This document shows, piece after piece, positions 52,529 to 63,411 of a stretch of DNA of 64,000 nt. The DNA comes from Nemertoderma westbladi. Taxonomy: Eukaryota; Xenacoelomorpha; Nemertodermatida; Nemertodermatidae. The stretch is from NCBI GenBank assembly GCA_032718475.1, contig JAUCBJ010007760.1, forward strand, positions 1 through 64,000, read 5' to 3'. Positions within the stretch are counted from its first letter, which is position 1; every line of letters starts with the position of its first letter. Under the pieces are notes generated by a model that was not told where the DNA came from, made no database searches, and saw only the letters and a list, made by a program, of their open reading frames with translations. Both the position numbers and the translations under genes were made by a program.

Positions 52529-55017
52529 ATGGCTAATTTGAATATTATATCTTATAATTGTAATTCGGTTAGGACGCTAGATTCAATGAACACCATTAGG
52601 CAGTTGTGCAATCAATCGAAGGATATAATTATTTTACAGGAGCACATGCTCCCAGTCCAGGATCTCAGTTTTTTGGGGAGCATTGATAACCGCTACTTAG
52701 CCGTAGGTATTTCGCCTGTGGATTATAGCGCTGGACTACTGAGAGGGCGACCTTTTGTTGGTCTCGCGATACTGTATAAGCGCAGTAATGCAGCTGCCAT
52801 AGAGTGTGTGAAGTATGATGATAATATAATTTTGGGGGTGAAAATTAAATTACACAATGATCAGAACATTTTGCTTCTCAATATATACTTACCCTATCAG
52901 TGTAAAGATAATGAGGCTGAATTTCTAGATTATCTTGGCCGTATTAGTGCAATCACTGACTGTGCTAATACACTATATTGTTTAGTTTTTGGGGATTTTA
53001 ACGCGGATATTAACACTGGATTTTTTACATACGTATCTGATTGGTGCAGTGATAGTAACTTGCGTTTATGTGATGTAATGAATATGCCAGTAGGTACTGA
53101 TACTTACGTTAGTGCCGCCCATCGTATGTACCGGTTCCTTATTACCGTGTATCAATAATTTTTATGTTCATCATGAATTATCTGTAGATGATCATTCCCA
53201 TGCAATATAACTGTTCCGGCTACTCTTTTCCAGACAACCGGTACCACGTCGCATGTTGCGAGTAGCCCGAATGTTCGTGTTTTTGATTGGAGTAAAGCAA
53301 CACCGCTTCAATGTCAACAATATGAGTTGACATTATCTAAATTGTTGTCAGAGATTGTGGGGCCATTAGCGGCCTTACAATGTCACAATAGCAAGTGTAC
53401 ATACATACATACATACATACAAGGTACATAAATGTTTAGTAGATAATTATCATAACAATATCACCAAAGCTATGCTAGATGCTGCAGCGCAATGCATTCC
53501 AATTAGACGCGGTGGTGTTGGTATAGATAATAGTAAGAACATTCCCGGTTGGAATGAGTATTTGAAAGATAGATATAATTATTCAAAGCTAATGTTTCGT
53601 GTGTGGCGCTCGAATGGGTGTCCCAGGCAAGGTAATATATTTGATGAGTATATGCAAACCAAACTTGAATTTAAAAGGAGTATGCGGAACGCTAGGCGAA
53701 ATGTAGCTAAGATAAAAAGTGACAAGCTGGCTGAGTCGGTTTACTCAACCAATCAGAAAGAGTTTTGGTCGAATGTCCGAAAGCTCAGCGGTTCCAGTAC
53801 TCCTTTATCAAATAAAGTGGGTGACGCCGTAGGTAAACGTGTGAAACCTTTTGGCAACCTTTTTAAGAATAAATTTAAAAATTTATATAACTCAAAGCAG
53901 ACAGATGTTCACAAAGAGTTTGTAGAAGGTGCTTTTTCAGATATTTAATTTAGTGTAGAAATGATTGTGAAACCTATAAAAATTGTTTTAAGAAAGGCTC
54001 AGGGACTGATTTGTGTATTTTTACACTTAAAGAAATGGTACAGTATTACCTGGATAATGATAGTGCTGTGTATGTTTGTTTTATTGACAGTTCGAAATCC
54101 TACGATTTAGTTAATCACTACACGTTATTTCGGAAACTGATAAATAGTTTAGTTGTTATTTTATATTAGGGTATTATGTATGTGGCATAGATCACAGGTT
54201 CTTTTTGTAAATTGGGGGGGAGTGCATATCAGAGAATTTTCAGGTTTCAAATGGTACGAAACAGGGTGGGATATTATCGCCGTACCTGTATAGTGTTTAT
54301 ATAGACGACCTAAGTAAGGAACTTTCTAATTCGGGGATAGGGTGTCAAATGTCAGGGGTCCGTATTAATAATCTATTGTACGCGGATGACTTAGCAATAT
54401 GTTCGAATTCGATTAATGGGTTACAAAAGTTACTTCCTATTTTTGAATCGTACGCATTAGAACATTGTATAAAAGTAAATTGTAAGAAAACCAAGTGCTT
54501 ATTTTATTTTCCAAAATGTGCAAAGAATACAGATGTCGGTCAGGTGACAATTAATGGTCTTAATATTGAAGTAGTGTCAGAGGTAAAGTACTTAGGGCAC
54601 ATCCTGTGTAGCTCTACCGATCATGATTTTGATATTTACAATCAACTTCGTAGTTTTTATAGGCGTGCGAATATTATAATTAGGAGATTCGGGGGGTGCT
54701 CGGTTACGGTAAAAATTAAATTATTTAGTAGTTTTTGTGCCCAGATATACTGTAATTATCTGTGGGCCAGGTCAAATTATTCTAGTATGGTGCATAATAA
54801 GTTTAGGGTAGCGTATAATAATACAGCAAGGAGGTTATTCAAATTTCCATGGGGGTGCAGTGCTTCGTATATGTTTGGTAGCCTGGGGTTACCAAAGTTT
54901 ATTCATATTAGATCGGGGGCTATAACGTCTTTTTTAGGCCGTGCCTATAGTTGCCCGAATAGCCTCGTACAGGCAACTATTATGACCACTTGCTGCCATA
55001 GTAGAATCATGGGCTGA
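52529..55017 (+). pseudogene. LINE-D, decayed endonuclease and reverse transcriptase
   Basis: A third LINE type. The endonuclease (52529-53158) opens with NIISYNCNSVRTLDSM and has ILQEHML, LLNIYLPY and VFGDFNADINTG; the usual SDH end is lost in a frameshift after 53158. A TACA microsatellite interrupts the linker near 53398-53421. The linker frame is 53472-53948. The reverse transcriptase is in pieces: VCFIDSSKSYDLVNH (motif A, about 54070), NGTKQGGILSPYLYSVYIDDL (motif B, about 54252-54310) and LLYADDLAICS (motif C, about 54370). It continues with VKYLGHILCSST and YNNTARRLF to 55017. The C-terminal style (LGHIL..., SFCAQIYCNYLW, YNNTARRLF) differs from LINE-A/B and suggests an L2/CR1-type clade. 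Several frameshifts make it inactive. Confidence 0.78.
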
Positions 55018-55296
55018 ATTTGGGCTGAATAATGGTCTTATTAATTTATTACGTGTACATACAAAGGTGTTTCCTTACTACATTACTTTACTCTACTTTT
55101 TGTTTGTGCTAGAACTATAATTAGTAGTAGTTAATTAGTAATTAATTAGGATAAGATAAATACAATTAATAAAGAGTTTAAAGGAGTGAAGAAGCAATGT
55201 GAATGAGGCTCTATTCCAAATTTTATACTAGTAATTTCAATAGTAAAGTCTCCCTAGTAAATGGTAATTGTTTTAACTAGAAAACTAAAAGGGCTA
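55018..55296. other. AT-rich spacer after LINE-D
   Basis: Probably includes LINE-D 3' non-coding sequence. No distinct tail repeat is identified. Confidence 0.4.
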
Positions 55297-55300
55297 TTAA

Positions 55301-56806
55301 CCTGTATAGTACCAGGCTATAAAATGTTGTACAAATACCGGGGGGTGGGGGGTCATCTTGACCCCCCCCCCCCTCTAAAATCTGCAAATTTCAACGAAAA
55401 CGTCTGATTTTTGTTTGTACGTAGGTATCACTAGTCCGTATCCGACCGAAAAAAAAATTCGAAAAAAATCCTGGGTTGGTTATTTTGCTGCACAAAAATT
55501 ACAAGTTGTGCACCATTTCCACAAAATTTTAAAGTTACATTTTTCGGCTAATTGTTTTTCAATAAAGGTTTTCTGGGGCGCAAAATACATTGGAAAATAT
55601 TTTAACATGATATGATTACTATAAATGGCTGTTTAGTTCTGTCTGCGTAGGAAAAAAATGAAAAAAACCAATAACCATAACTTTTCAGTTAGAACACAAA
55701 ATATTTAATTCATGCCATGCTATAAATTCTCATTTTCAGGTTTTCTAGGGCGCTGATTCTATTGGAATACATTCTAAGATGCCAGATTATTTTTCGGCGT
55801 AATTTGGGAAATTTTGGTGCTAGCACCAAATTTCGTAACCATCACCAAAAAGTACAAGTTTGGGATGTCCAGTGCTGTTTTTATTGATTCCGTCGGAATC
55901 AGGACCCTCATAAACCCGTATAACGCAAGAAACAAGATGATACTATTTATTAATGAATTTTCTTATTTTCAAAAATATGGTGCTGGTACAACAATTTTCA
56001 CCAACCGGCGAAAAATACAAGTTTGAAAACTCTTATGAAATTTTTACTGATCCAAATGAATTCAGAACACTCACAAACCCGTATAACGCAAGAAACAAGG
56101 TGACACAATTAATGGATATATTTGATGGTTTTCAAAATTTGGTGCTAGCACCACATTTTCCACCCACTTCCGAAAAGTACAAGTTTGAGATGTCTAGTTC
56201 GATAATTATACATTCCATGAATGCAAAACAGCCATAAACCTCTAAAATGCAAGATATAAATTGTCACAAGCAATTGAATAGATTTTCAAAATTTCGTGCT
56301 AGCACCAAAATTTGCACACATCACCGAAAAAAAAGTTTGATACGCTTGGTGCAACTCGTAGATATTCCATCGAAACCAGAACCCGAAAAAACCCCTATTG
56401 CGTAAAAAACAAGTTCAAAAATTAATTTACAAAATTTGCATATTTCAAAATTTTGTGCTGGCACCAAAATTTGGCACCCGCCGCAAAATTTTTTTATATG
56501 AATTCCATATAATTGCTAACACCAAAAACCCGGTGTAAATAAAAAATAGAGATGCTAACAATCATATTTCATGAAGTGTAATTTTCAAAAAACGTCTCTA
56601 AAAAGTGACAAAATTAGGGTTAAGAAATGGTGATATAACTTGAAAACTACCCAATATTTTTGAAAACAGTTTTCACTATTAGGAAGGCAATAGATTTTTA
56701 GGAAAAGTCATTCCATTTAAGATTTCCAAATGCGTTTGTTTCAGAATTATAACAAAAAACCACGTGGGGTCGTTTTGACCCCCCCCCCCCCCCCGAGTTT
56801 ATAGGG
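55301..56806. mobile_element. Putative piggyBac-like TTAA element with about 160-bp tandem repeats
   Basis: Lies between TTAA at 55297-55300 and TTAA at 56807-56810. Inward of the ends are mirrored G/C-run motifs: GGGGGGTCATCTTGACCCCC (about 55345-55375) and GGGGTCGTTTTGACCCCC (about 56766-56795). Terminal inverted repeats are weak (CCTGTATA versus CCCTATAA). The interior holds four to five diverged units of about 160 bp, each starting near GGTGCTAGCACCAAA and followed by AAAAGTACAAGTTTG and CCCGTATAACGCAAGAAACAAG. No transposase is encoded. Confidence 0.55.
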
Positions 56807-56811
56807 TTAAA

Positions 56812-57059
56812 AGCAAAAGCAAAAAGCAAACAGTCGGCCAAAGCCGGAGGCGACCCGAAGGCTCCTCTTTCGATAGCTGCTACCCGAGGGTAGGGGTGGG
56901 CGCTACTCCTATCCCAAGATTTGCTCCCAGTTATTTAACTGGTACTCATTTCATCGACCCCAGTGGATGAAAGGCTGAGTGGACCCTGGCGGGGCTGAAC
57001 CTACAACCAATAGATTGCAGGCCCGGCGCTCAACCAACTGAGCTACCCCGCCCTTTTTA
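56812..57059 (-). mobile_element. tRNA-derived SINE
   Basis: A minus-strand 248-bp element. The head reads like a tRNA gene, with GGTAGCTCAGTTGGTTGAGC (A-box region) and about 30 bases later GTAGGTTCAGCCCC (B-box). It is followed by a body containing CAGCCTTTCATCCACTGGGG and TCGATGAAATGAGTACCAG. The 3' end is a CTTTTG-type repeat. A 13-bp duplication TTATAGGGTTAAA flanks it (56799-56811 and 57060-57072). A pol III internal promoter is thus present. Similar body motifs are familiar from invertebrate tRNA-SINEs (for example cephalopod ones), but the exact family is not established here. Confidence 0.85.
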
Positions 57060-57164
57060 TTATAGGGTTAAACAACATTTAAACATGAAGTATAATCGAT
57101 CATAAAAATAATTTTGTAATAACACCCCCACACCCCCCCCCCCCCCCCCCCCCCGCCCCCTTAA

Positions 57165-58594
57165 CCCTATTACCACTGGGGGGGGGGGGGGGGGGGGGGC
57201 GAATCGGCCCCTTCCTAGTTTTTAGTTGCTGTAACTATGCAACCACATTACATACCGGCCCAATTTTTATTGAGAATTAGCCAAATTTAATGCCGCATCA
57301 TTTGCAAAAAACGACATTGCATTTGGATTTCTACTTTTCGATGTGGGTGCCACCTCAAAATTTGGTCTCCAGCACCAAATTTTTTGAAATTTTCGAATTT
57401 TTCAAATTCATTCGTGATTTAGTAATTATTTATGTTTGGGCTATTTCTATTTATTTTTATTGGTTTGGATCACTCTAATGCTCTATACAAGTATGTAAGT
57501 GTAGTGGTACGTCATTTTTGGAGCACCAAAATTAGGGCGTGGCACATTAAAATTTTAAAATTACTTTATTCGGAAAATTTACTAAAGTTTTGATTTCGAA
57601 GCATTTTTATTGGTTTTCTGGAGCGCTGAATCGATTGAAAGTAATATAGAAGCCTGAAGACTTAGTGGTTCGCCATTTTTGGTGCACCAAAATTAGGGCG
57701 TGGCACTTTAAATTTTGAAAAATACGAGATTCGGAAAATACACTAAAGTTTTGATTTCAAATCATTCTTATAGGTTTTCTGGAGCGCTGACTCGATTGAA
57801 AGTAATATAGAAGCCTCAAATCCTTGGTGTACGTAATTTTCGGTGCACCAAAATTAGGGCGTGGCACTTCAAATTTTCAAAATTACTTTATTCGGAAAAA
57901 AACACGTTTTGATTTCAAAAAATGGCTAACCTCTAAGTCTTCAGGCTTCTATATTACTTTCAATCGATTCAGCGGTCTAGAAAACCTAGATAAATGCGTT
58001 AAAATTTCAATTTTGGTTTATTTACCGAATCTTGTATTTTTCAAAATTTGAAGTGCCTCGCCCTAATTTTGGTGCACCAAAAATGGCAAACCACTAAGTC
58101 TTCGGGCTTCTATATTACTTTCGATCGATTCAGCGGCCCAGAAAACCTATAAAGATGCGTTGAAATAAAAAATTAGGGTCATTTTCTGAATATCTAATTT
58201 TTCAAAATTTGAAGTGCCACGCCCACTTCTTAGATGCACGTAAAGTAGCATTCACTTCAATTTTTGGAAGTGGAATATAATCACATTCGATTCAGCGCCT
58301 TGAAAAACCTACTAAATCTAGCCAACACTGCCGCACTCTTAGTTTTTAGAAAACGAAAAATTTTGTAATTTTGTCCTGGGACTACTTTTATTTTTCATCA
58401 AAATTATAAGTCCCTGCTTATGAAATTTTAACTTTTTAAGGTTTGGTAGTGTTCATCTATAGCTGTTTCACCAACAGCCCAAATTTTGTAGGATTTCATT
58501 GGACGATTACAAAAATATAGTGGGTGGGCCGAATCGCCGAATCGGCGGACCCCCCAGTGGTGCTAATGGTAAAAACACCCCAGTGGTGATAGGG
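57165..58594. mobile_element. piggyBac-like non-autonomous element with internal inverted repeat
   Basis: Bounded by TTAA on both sides (57161-57164 and 58595-58598) and by 17-bp inverted ends CCCTATTACCACTGGGG / CCCTATCACCACTGGGG (one mismatch). TTAA targets and ends starting CCCT are the piggyBac signature. The left end contains a G22 run (57178-57199). The interior carries a roughly 165-bp unit (GGTGCACCAAAATTAGGGCG, GGTTTTCTGGAGCGCTGA, AGTAATATAGAAGCCTGAAG) in direct orientation about three times (57500-57930), then inverted about twice (57930-58240). A transcript would fold into a long hairpin. There is no transposase frame. Confidence 0.78.
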
Positions 58595-58598
58595 TTAA

Positions 58599-58738
58599 GA
58601 AACGGGCAAGTATTAGGTCCAGAACTGTACTTTTTGATGCTGAAAGGCTAAGTAGACTTTTATAAACCAAATCCTCAGAAACGGGTTTTAAAAATTTTTT
58701 TCTGAATTTTGTAACATTTTGAATTCTTTTCTGAATTG
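58599..58738 (-). pseudogene. Short LINE fragment (pre-RT region)
   Basis: Minus-strand frame with KFLKPVSEDLVYKSLLSLSASKSTVLDLILARFL, resembling the segment before the reverse transcriptase in CR1/Jockey-type LINEs (E-D-V-x3-L-x2-L-x2-SK-x2-x-D). About 45 codons only; it stops at the TTAA element. Confidence 0.45.
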
Positions 58739-58859
58739 TGTGCCATTCTGTCAACGCCAGCAGCCAAAAACGGACACCACATTAGGGCAAACGATAGTTT
58801 TGGTAGCTGGCAAGTGGTGGTTAAACTTACTCAATGCTTCTAACAGTCGTTTCCAGTAT

Positions 58860-59869
58860 GATGGCAATTCAATTATACTGTTTCATCCCCTGTTTGGCCC
58901 AGAAGACATCAAGGGTTACACCTATAACACCAGTTCTAACAGAAATGGGTACTTACTCTTAGACCTAATGGAAGAATGTGAATTGATACCAACAAACAAC
59001 ACATTCGAAAAGAGTAAGGGGAAGCTATGGACCTTTCAATACCCTAATGGAACCAAAGCACAACTGGATTACATCCTTATAAACAAAAAGTGGAGAAATA
59101 GCATGATCAACTGCGAAGCATATAGCTCGTTCAACCTAATTGGTTCGGACCACAGAATTGTGACTGCAGAGATCAGACTCAGTTTGAGAGCCAGCAAACC
59201 CAGGACAAGCAAGCAAATCATGACTGGGAGAAACTCAGAACTGGCAATGCTGTAAAGGATGCTTATACAGTAGAAGTTCAAAACCGCTTTGAAGCACTTC
59301 AGTCAATGGATGAAGACCAATCCACCGATTCAATATACCAGAATATAATAACAGCACACAAGGAATCAGCTAAGAGGCATATCCCCCAGAAACCTAAACG
59401 AAAACAGTATGTGCCATGGCAAAACTCTGAGGTTACTTGTAAGAGAGAAGTTCTTAAGATAGCCTACAAAGTTAAAACCGAACAACCAACAACCGAAAAC
59501 ATTAACAAGGTTGAGAAAGCTAAGGACGATCTTAAATTGGCCTACAACATCAGCCAGGAAAAGTACATACAGGATAAAACTGAAGCAATTACAACTGCTC
59601 ACATACAGCAACAATCAAGACTTACCTGGCAAACTGTAAATGAGGTATCTGGTCGGAAAAGTTGTGCAAAGGGGCGCCTCAAAGCCGATAGTCCTGAAGA
59701 ACGTGTTGGGAAGTGGAAAAATCACTTCAGCAACTTGCTTGGGCAGCCACCAAACATCGAGGTCAGCCCTACAAGGAAAATATATGACAAGACACTACCT
59801 ATAGAAACAGGGGACTTCACACCTGCCGAAGCATTAAAAGCATGTCCAATAATAAAGCGAGTGGATTAG
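58860..59869 (+). pseudogene. LINE-B endonuclease end and linker
   Basis: The frame shows LLLDLMEECELIPTNNTFEK, KLWTFQYPNGTKAQLDYILI and LIGSDHRIVTAEIRLSLRAS (SDH box). A stop follows at about 59253. The linker frame (59306-59869) runs to FTPAEALKACPIIKRVD. There a 13-bp deletion relative to the copy at about 35742 (near 59829) shifts the frame away from SNNKASGLDEIPAEVW. Confidence 0.75.
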
Positions 59870-60048
59870 ATGAAATCCCAGCGGAGGTATGGAAAACCGG
59901 AGTGCTAAATAGACCATTATTGAATGTTTGCAACCGGATGTTAAAAGGGGAAAAGCCACCACCAATTTGAACTAAAGGTCAACTAAAGCCTCTCCCCAAG
60001 AAAGGATACCTTGGCATACCAACAAACTATCGTGGGATCTGTCTGCTT

Positions 60049-61299
60049 GTGGTAGCTGCCAAAATATACAATAAAATGATTCTATATAGGATTAGGCCTC
60101 ACATAGAGAAACTACTGCGTAAGAGCCAAAACGGATTTCAACCAAGTAGATCAACAATAGCTCAGATACTTGCACTACGGAGACTGATTGAAGGAATTAA
60201 GTCAAAGAATCTCCCCGCAGTCATGACTTTTGTGGACTTCAAGAAGGCATTCGACTCCATCCATAGAGGTAAAATGCTTGAAATCCTAAAAGCTTATGGA
60301 ATACCAGAAGTAATTGTTGCTGGCATTGGATTGTTATATTGTGACACAGAAGCGCAGGTACTCTCACCAGATGGTGAAACTGAGTTTTTCTCAATCCTGG
60401 CTGGCGTACTGCAAGGTGACACATTAGCACCATTACTATTTGTAATTGTGCTGGATTACGCAATGAGGACGGCCACAAAGAGTGAAGATCTGGGATTCAC
60501 ACTTCAAGAATGCAGAAGTAGTAGATATCCGGCAACTACAGTCACAGACACCGACTTTGCGGATGACATCGCCCTGCTCTCTAATACGCTAGCAAATGCA
60601 CAGCTTCTACTAAATAAAGGGGAGAGGGCTGCTAAGGAGGTTGGATTGCATATAAATGCTACCAAGACCGAATTCATGACCTTTAATGTTGATGGAAACT
60701 TGACAACCATTGATAATAATCAACTAAGGAAGGTCGATGACTTCCAGTACCTTGGATCATGGATAGAGAGTAGCAAAAAGGACATAGAAGTTAGGAAAGC
60801 AAAGGCTTGGGTAGCTCTATCAAAAATGGATACCACCTGGAAATCAGATCTCTCCAGGCACCTGAAGACCAAGTTCTTTCGAGCCACAGTGGAAAGTGTA
60901 TTTTTATACGGGGGTGAGACCTGGACACTGACTAAATCACTTGAACAACGAATTGATGGTTGCTACACAAGACTACTAAGGGCAGCCCTAAACATCAGCT
61001 GGAGACAACACATGACAAACGCCGAGCTTTATGGTACAATACCACCTGCATCAACCACCCTCCGTGAACGCAGATTAAGATTCAGTGGGCACTGCTGGCG
61101 AAGTAAAGACGAGGTCATACCAGATCTACTTCTCTGGCAACCAACTCATGGAAAGCGTAGTCGTGGACGACCTGCCATAACATATATAGGTCAACTTGAA
61201 AGGGATACTGAACTTGGGAGAAACGAAATTACGACAACTATGGAGAATCGGGAAGCCTGGAAGGATCTCATTTCCACTGTCCGAGTTCGCTCGACCTAG
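60049..61299 (+). pseudogene. LINE-B reverse transcriptase
   Basis: 416 open codons: NGFQPSRSTIAQILALRRL, FVDFKKAFDSIHRGKML (motif A), LQGDTLAPLLFVIVLDYAM (motif B), DTDFADDIALLSNT (motif C) and YLGSWIESSKKDIEVRKAKA. It closes with LYGGETWTL, RRLRFSGHCWRSKDE, GKRSRGRPAITYI and MENREAWKDL. The catalytic core is intact, but the upstream frame is lost through the 13-bp deletion and a TGA at about 59968. Relatives of this C-terminal pattern are widespread in marine invertebrate LINEs. Confidence 0.85.
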
Positions 61300-61312
61300 T
61301 TGTAGTAGTAGT

Positions 61313-61657
61313 TTCATCCACAGTATAATGTCTTCAGCCAGTTTTTAACAAAGCCATCCATAATAAGATCTCCAAGATCAACGGCTCATCAATTCTTCTA
61401 GAACTGTCTCGCTGCCGTGAATCCCCATGGCTGAATGGCAGTAAACACCGTTAATTAAATAGGGAGGCATGCGGCAATTCTTACGAGAACCCTTGTTAGT
61501 ATTGTGGTGTGACCTCAGAAAAAGGTGTTACAAAATGAAAACCACCTTTTGGCTTTAATATCGAAAAGTATGGATTAAGGTACTCCACAATAGTACCAGC
61601 ACATTCAGGAGTGCGAGTGGCAAAGACACCCAATCACAAATTGTGTTTGTGAGTAGC
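61313..61657. other. Unassigned spacer
   Basis: No open frame of note and no match elsewhere in the window. It ends at GTAGC, the target duplication of the next LTR. Confidence 0.4.
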
Positions 61658-62808
61658 TGTGACGGGATCCGATTTGGCTGTGATCCCGACCAGTGTTTGT
61701 GTCCTGTTTCTTTACGCGTCGCTACTACTACTACTACTAGGATCGGCATGCTGCATTGCAGCTGCATTTTTAAGAATGCTGTGCCGGCTTGTCAACAAAA
61801 TTGCACTGCCACAACTCCCTATCACCCATGACATTTGCTAGATCATCCGCATCTTTAAGGCCAGTGTCCTTTAAGATGCGTCTCAAGAAAGTCATGGGCT
61901 GTCTACCATGCTTGTTCACTCCATGAGGCTGCCAAAGTACAAGATTATGCACTGGCTGGTCCTCACGGCAAAAGCAATGTCCTGCAAAGCAGAGGCGATT
62001 TTGTTCTAGTGTCAAGCTTGGGGGAACCAATGAGACACCTCCAATGTTATATAGTGTCTGGTTGGAGATGTGTGCATTGTACTTGACACAATGAACCCGG
62101 CGTAGCATTCTTGTGAATGTGCCATCCAGAGATTTGGTGTCCTCAGCAGTTAGAGCCCAGCATGGACTCCCGTAGAGGAGTACTGGAACTACTGCTTCTC
62201 TAAATAATCGGACCTTAAGTTTACGATTAATTCTCGGTGACTTCCAAATCCTGGAAAGCCTTACGCGTCGCAGCATCCGCCGAGGCGTACGGCGCGTAAA
62301 TGACATACGGCTTAAAGGCCGAAGGCTGGTATAATAATAACTTAGTTTTGGTTTATCGTTGTTGATAATGTCAGATATATAAGTACTGGAAATACAGCTC
62401 AATCAGTATAGTACAATAATAGCAGAAACGATGACGACGGTTTAAACCGTTCGACTTCTACACTGAACAATAGCCAAGTGAATCACAATTAACAGAGTAA
62501 CGGTTACATATTGCATGGAAGATTGCACACATTCCTACCTATGTTTTGGCCTACCAATAAATTCGCGCTAATTGATGATAAGCTGCCCCACCATTGGTTG
62601 GTTTACCCTTTGGCCACTCCCTGTAATACCTGGCCTTATGCTAGCCTCTCCCTAAGATGTATTGGTATCATCTCCAAGCTGGCATTATTGCCCTGTTCCC
62701 TTCTGGTATGCAATGAAATTGGGTAATATTGCATAATTGCTTGTGATTCATAAATCACAGTTCCCCATTTTCTTACTGGGTGGTGTGCAGCGAATGGATA
62801 CGCTAACA
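61658..62808 (-). mobile_element. Solo LTR (LTR-B) carrying a nested LINE-A
   Basis: TGTGACGGGATCC at the left and ACGCTAACA at the right, with GTAGC duplicated at 61653-61657 and 62809-62813. Without the nested LINE-A and its 11-bp duplication the LTR is about 602 bp, comparable to the 528-581-bp LTR-B copies. Orientation matches the 24521-32146 element. Confidence 0.85.
61723..62260 (-). mobile_element. LINE-A, 5'-truncated copy inside the solo LTR
   Basis: 538 bp covering the reverse transcriptase C-terminus (SRIWKSPRINRK to PAQHS) and the (TAG)n tail. The 11-bp TTACGCGTCGC flanks it at 61712-61722 and 62261-62271. The frame is open across the whole fragment (61773 to about 62260), so it is relatively young. 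Confidence 0.9.
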
Positions 62809-62813
62809 GTAGC

Positions 62814-63016
62814 CTATTTAATACCGGTATCTTTAACTAATAAAAGGCAATAAATAATTAGTTTAATTATTTTATCAATACACAGATATTAAAGGATACA
62901 GGTAAAATGAAAGTAAATTGAGGGGGATGGTACCCCAGGCTATCCCCAACATCAAGACACATCTGGAACCTAAAAAAATTAGAAATTTATTTTTGTGTCT
63001 ATGTTCGAGGGTCACT
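62814..63016. other. AT-rich spacer
   Basis: No gene or repeat recognised. Confidence 0.4.
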
Positions 63017-63411
63017 TACTACTACTACTAGTATCGGGATGCTGCATTGCAGTTGCATTTTTAAGAATGCTGTGCCGGCTTGTCGACAAAATTGTGCCGC
63101 CAAAACTCCCCATCACCCATGACATTTGCTACCATCACGACATCACCATCACGACATATGATCATCCGCATCTTCAAAGCCAGTGTTCTTTAAGATGCGT
63201 CTCAAGAAAGCCATGGTCTGTCCACCATGCTTATTCACTCCATGAGGCTGCCAAAGTACAAGATTATGCACTGGCTGGTCCTTACAGCGAAAGCAATGTC
63301 CTGCAAAGCGGAGGCGATTTTGTTCTAGTGTCAAGCTTGGGGTAACCAATGAGACACCTCCAATGTTATATAGTGTCTGGTTGGAGATGTGTGCATTGTA
63401 CTTGACACAAT
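63017..63411 (-). mobile_element. LINE-A 3'-end fragment, cut by LTR-X
   Basis: TAG tail at 63017-63031, then the reverse transcriptase C-terminus on the minus strand. A small duplication (CATCACGAC twice, about 63132-63156) lies in the coding part. The copy stops at 63411, where the LTR begins. Bases 63407-63411 (ACAAT) are the probable left copy of the LTR target duplication. Confidence 0.8.

Larger units (their letters stand above)
58740..61312 (+). mobile_element. LINE-B, longest copy
   Basis: From part of the endonuclease (about 58860) through the linker and reverse transcriptase to a TAG-rich tail (61298-61312). It provides the reference for the fragments at 1869-2876 and 35181-37230. 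Confidence 0.83.

Noticed and set aside
56980-57059. A functional tRNA gene on the minus strand
   Set aside because: The A and B boxes are present but the sequence continues into a SINE body with tail repeat and flanking duplication, and the cloverleaf stems are not convincingly paired.
57161-58598. Autonomous piggyBac transposase
   Set aside because: No frame longer than about 75 codons and no DDD-type motifs inside the element.
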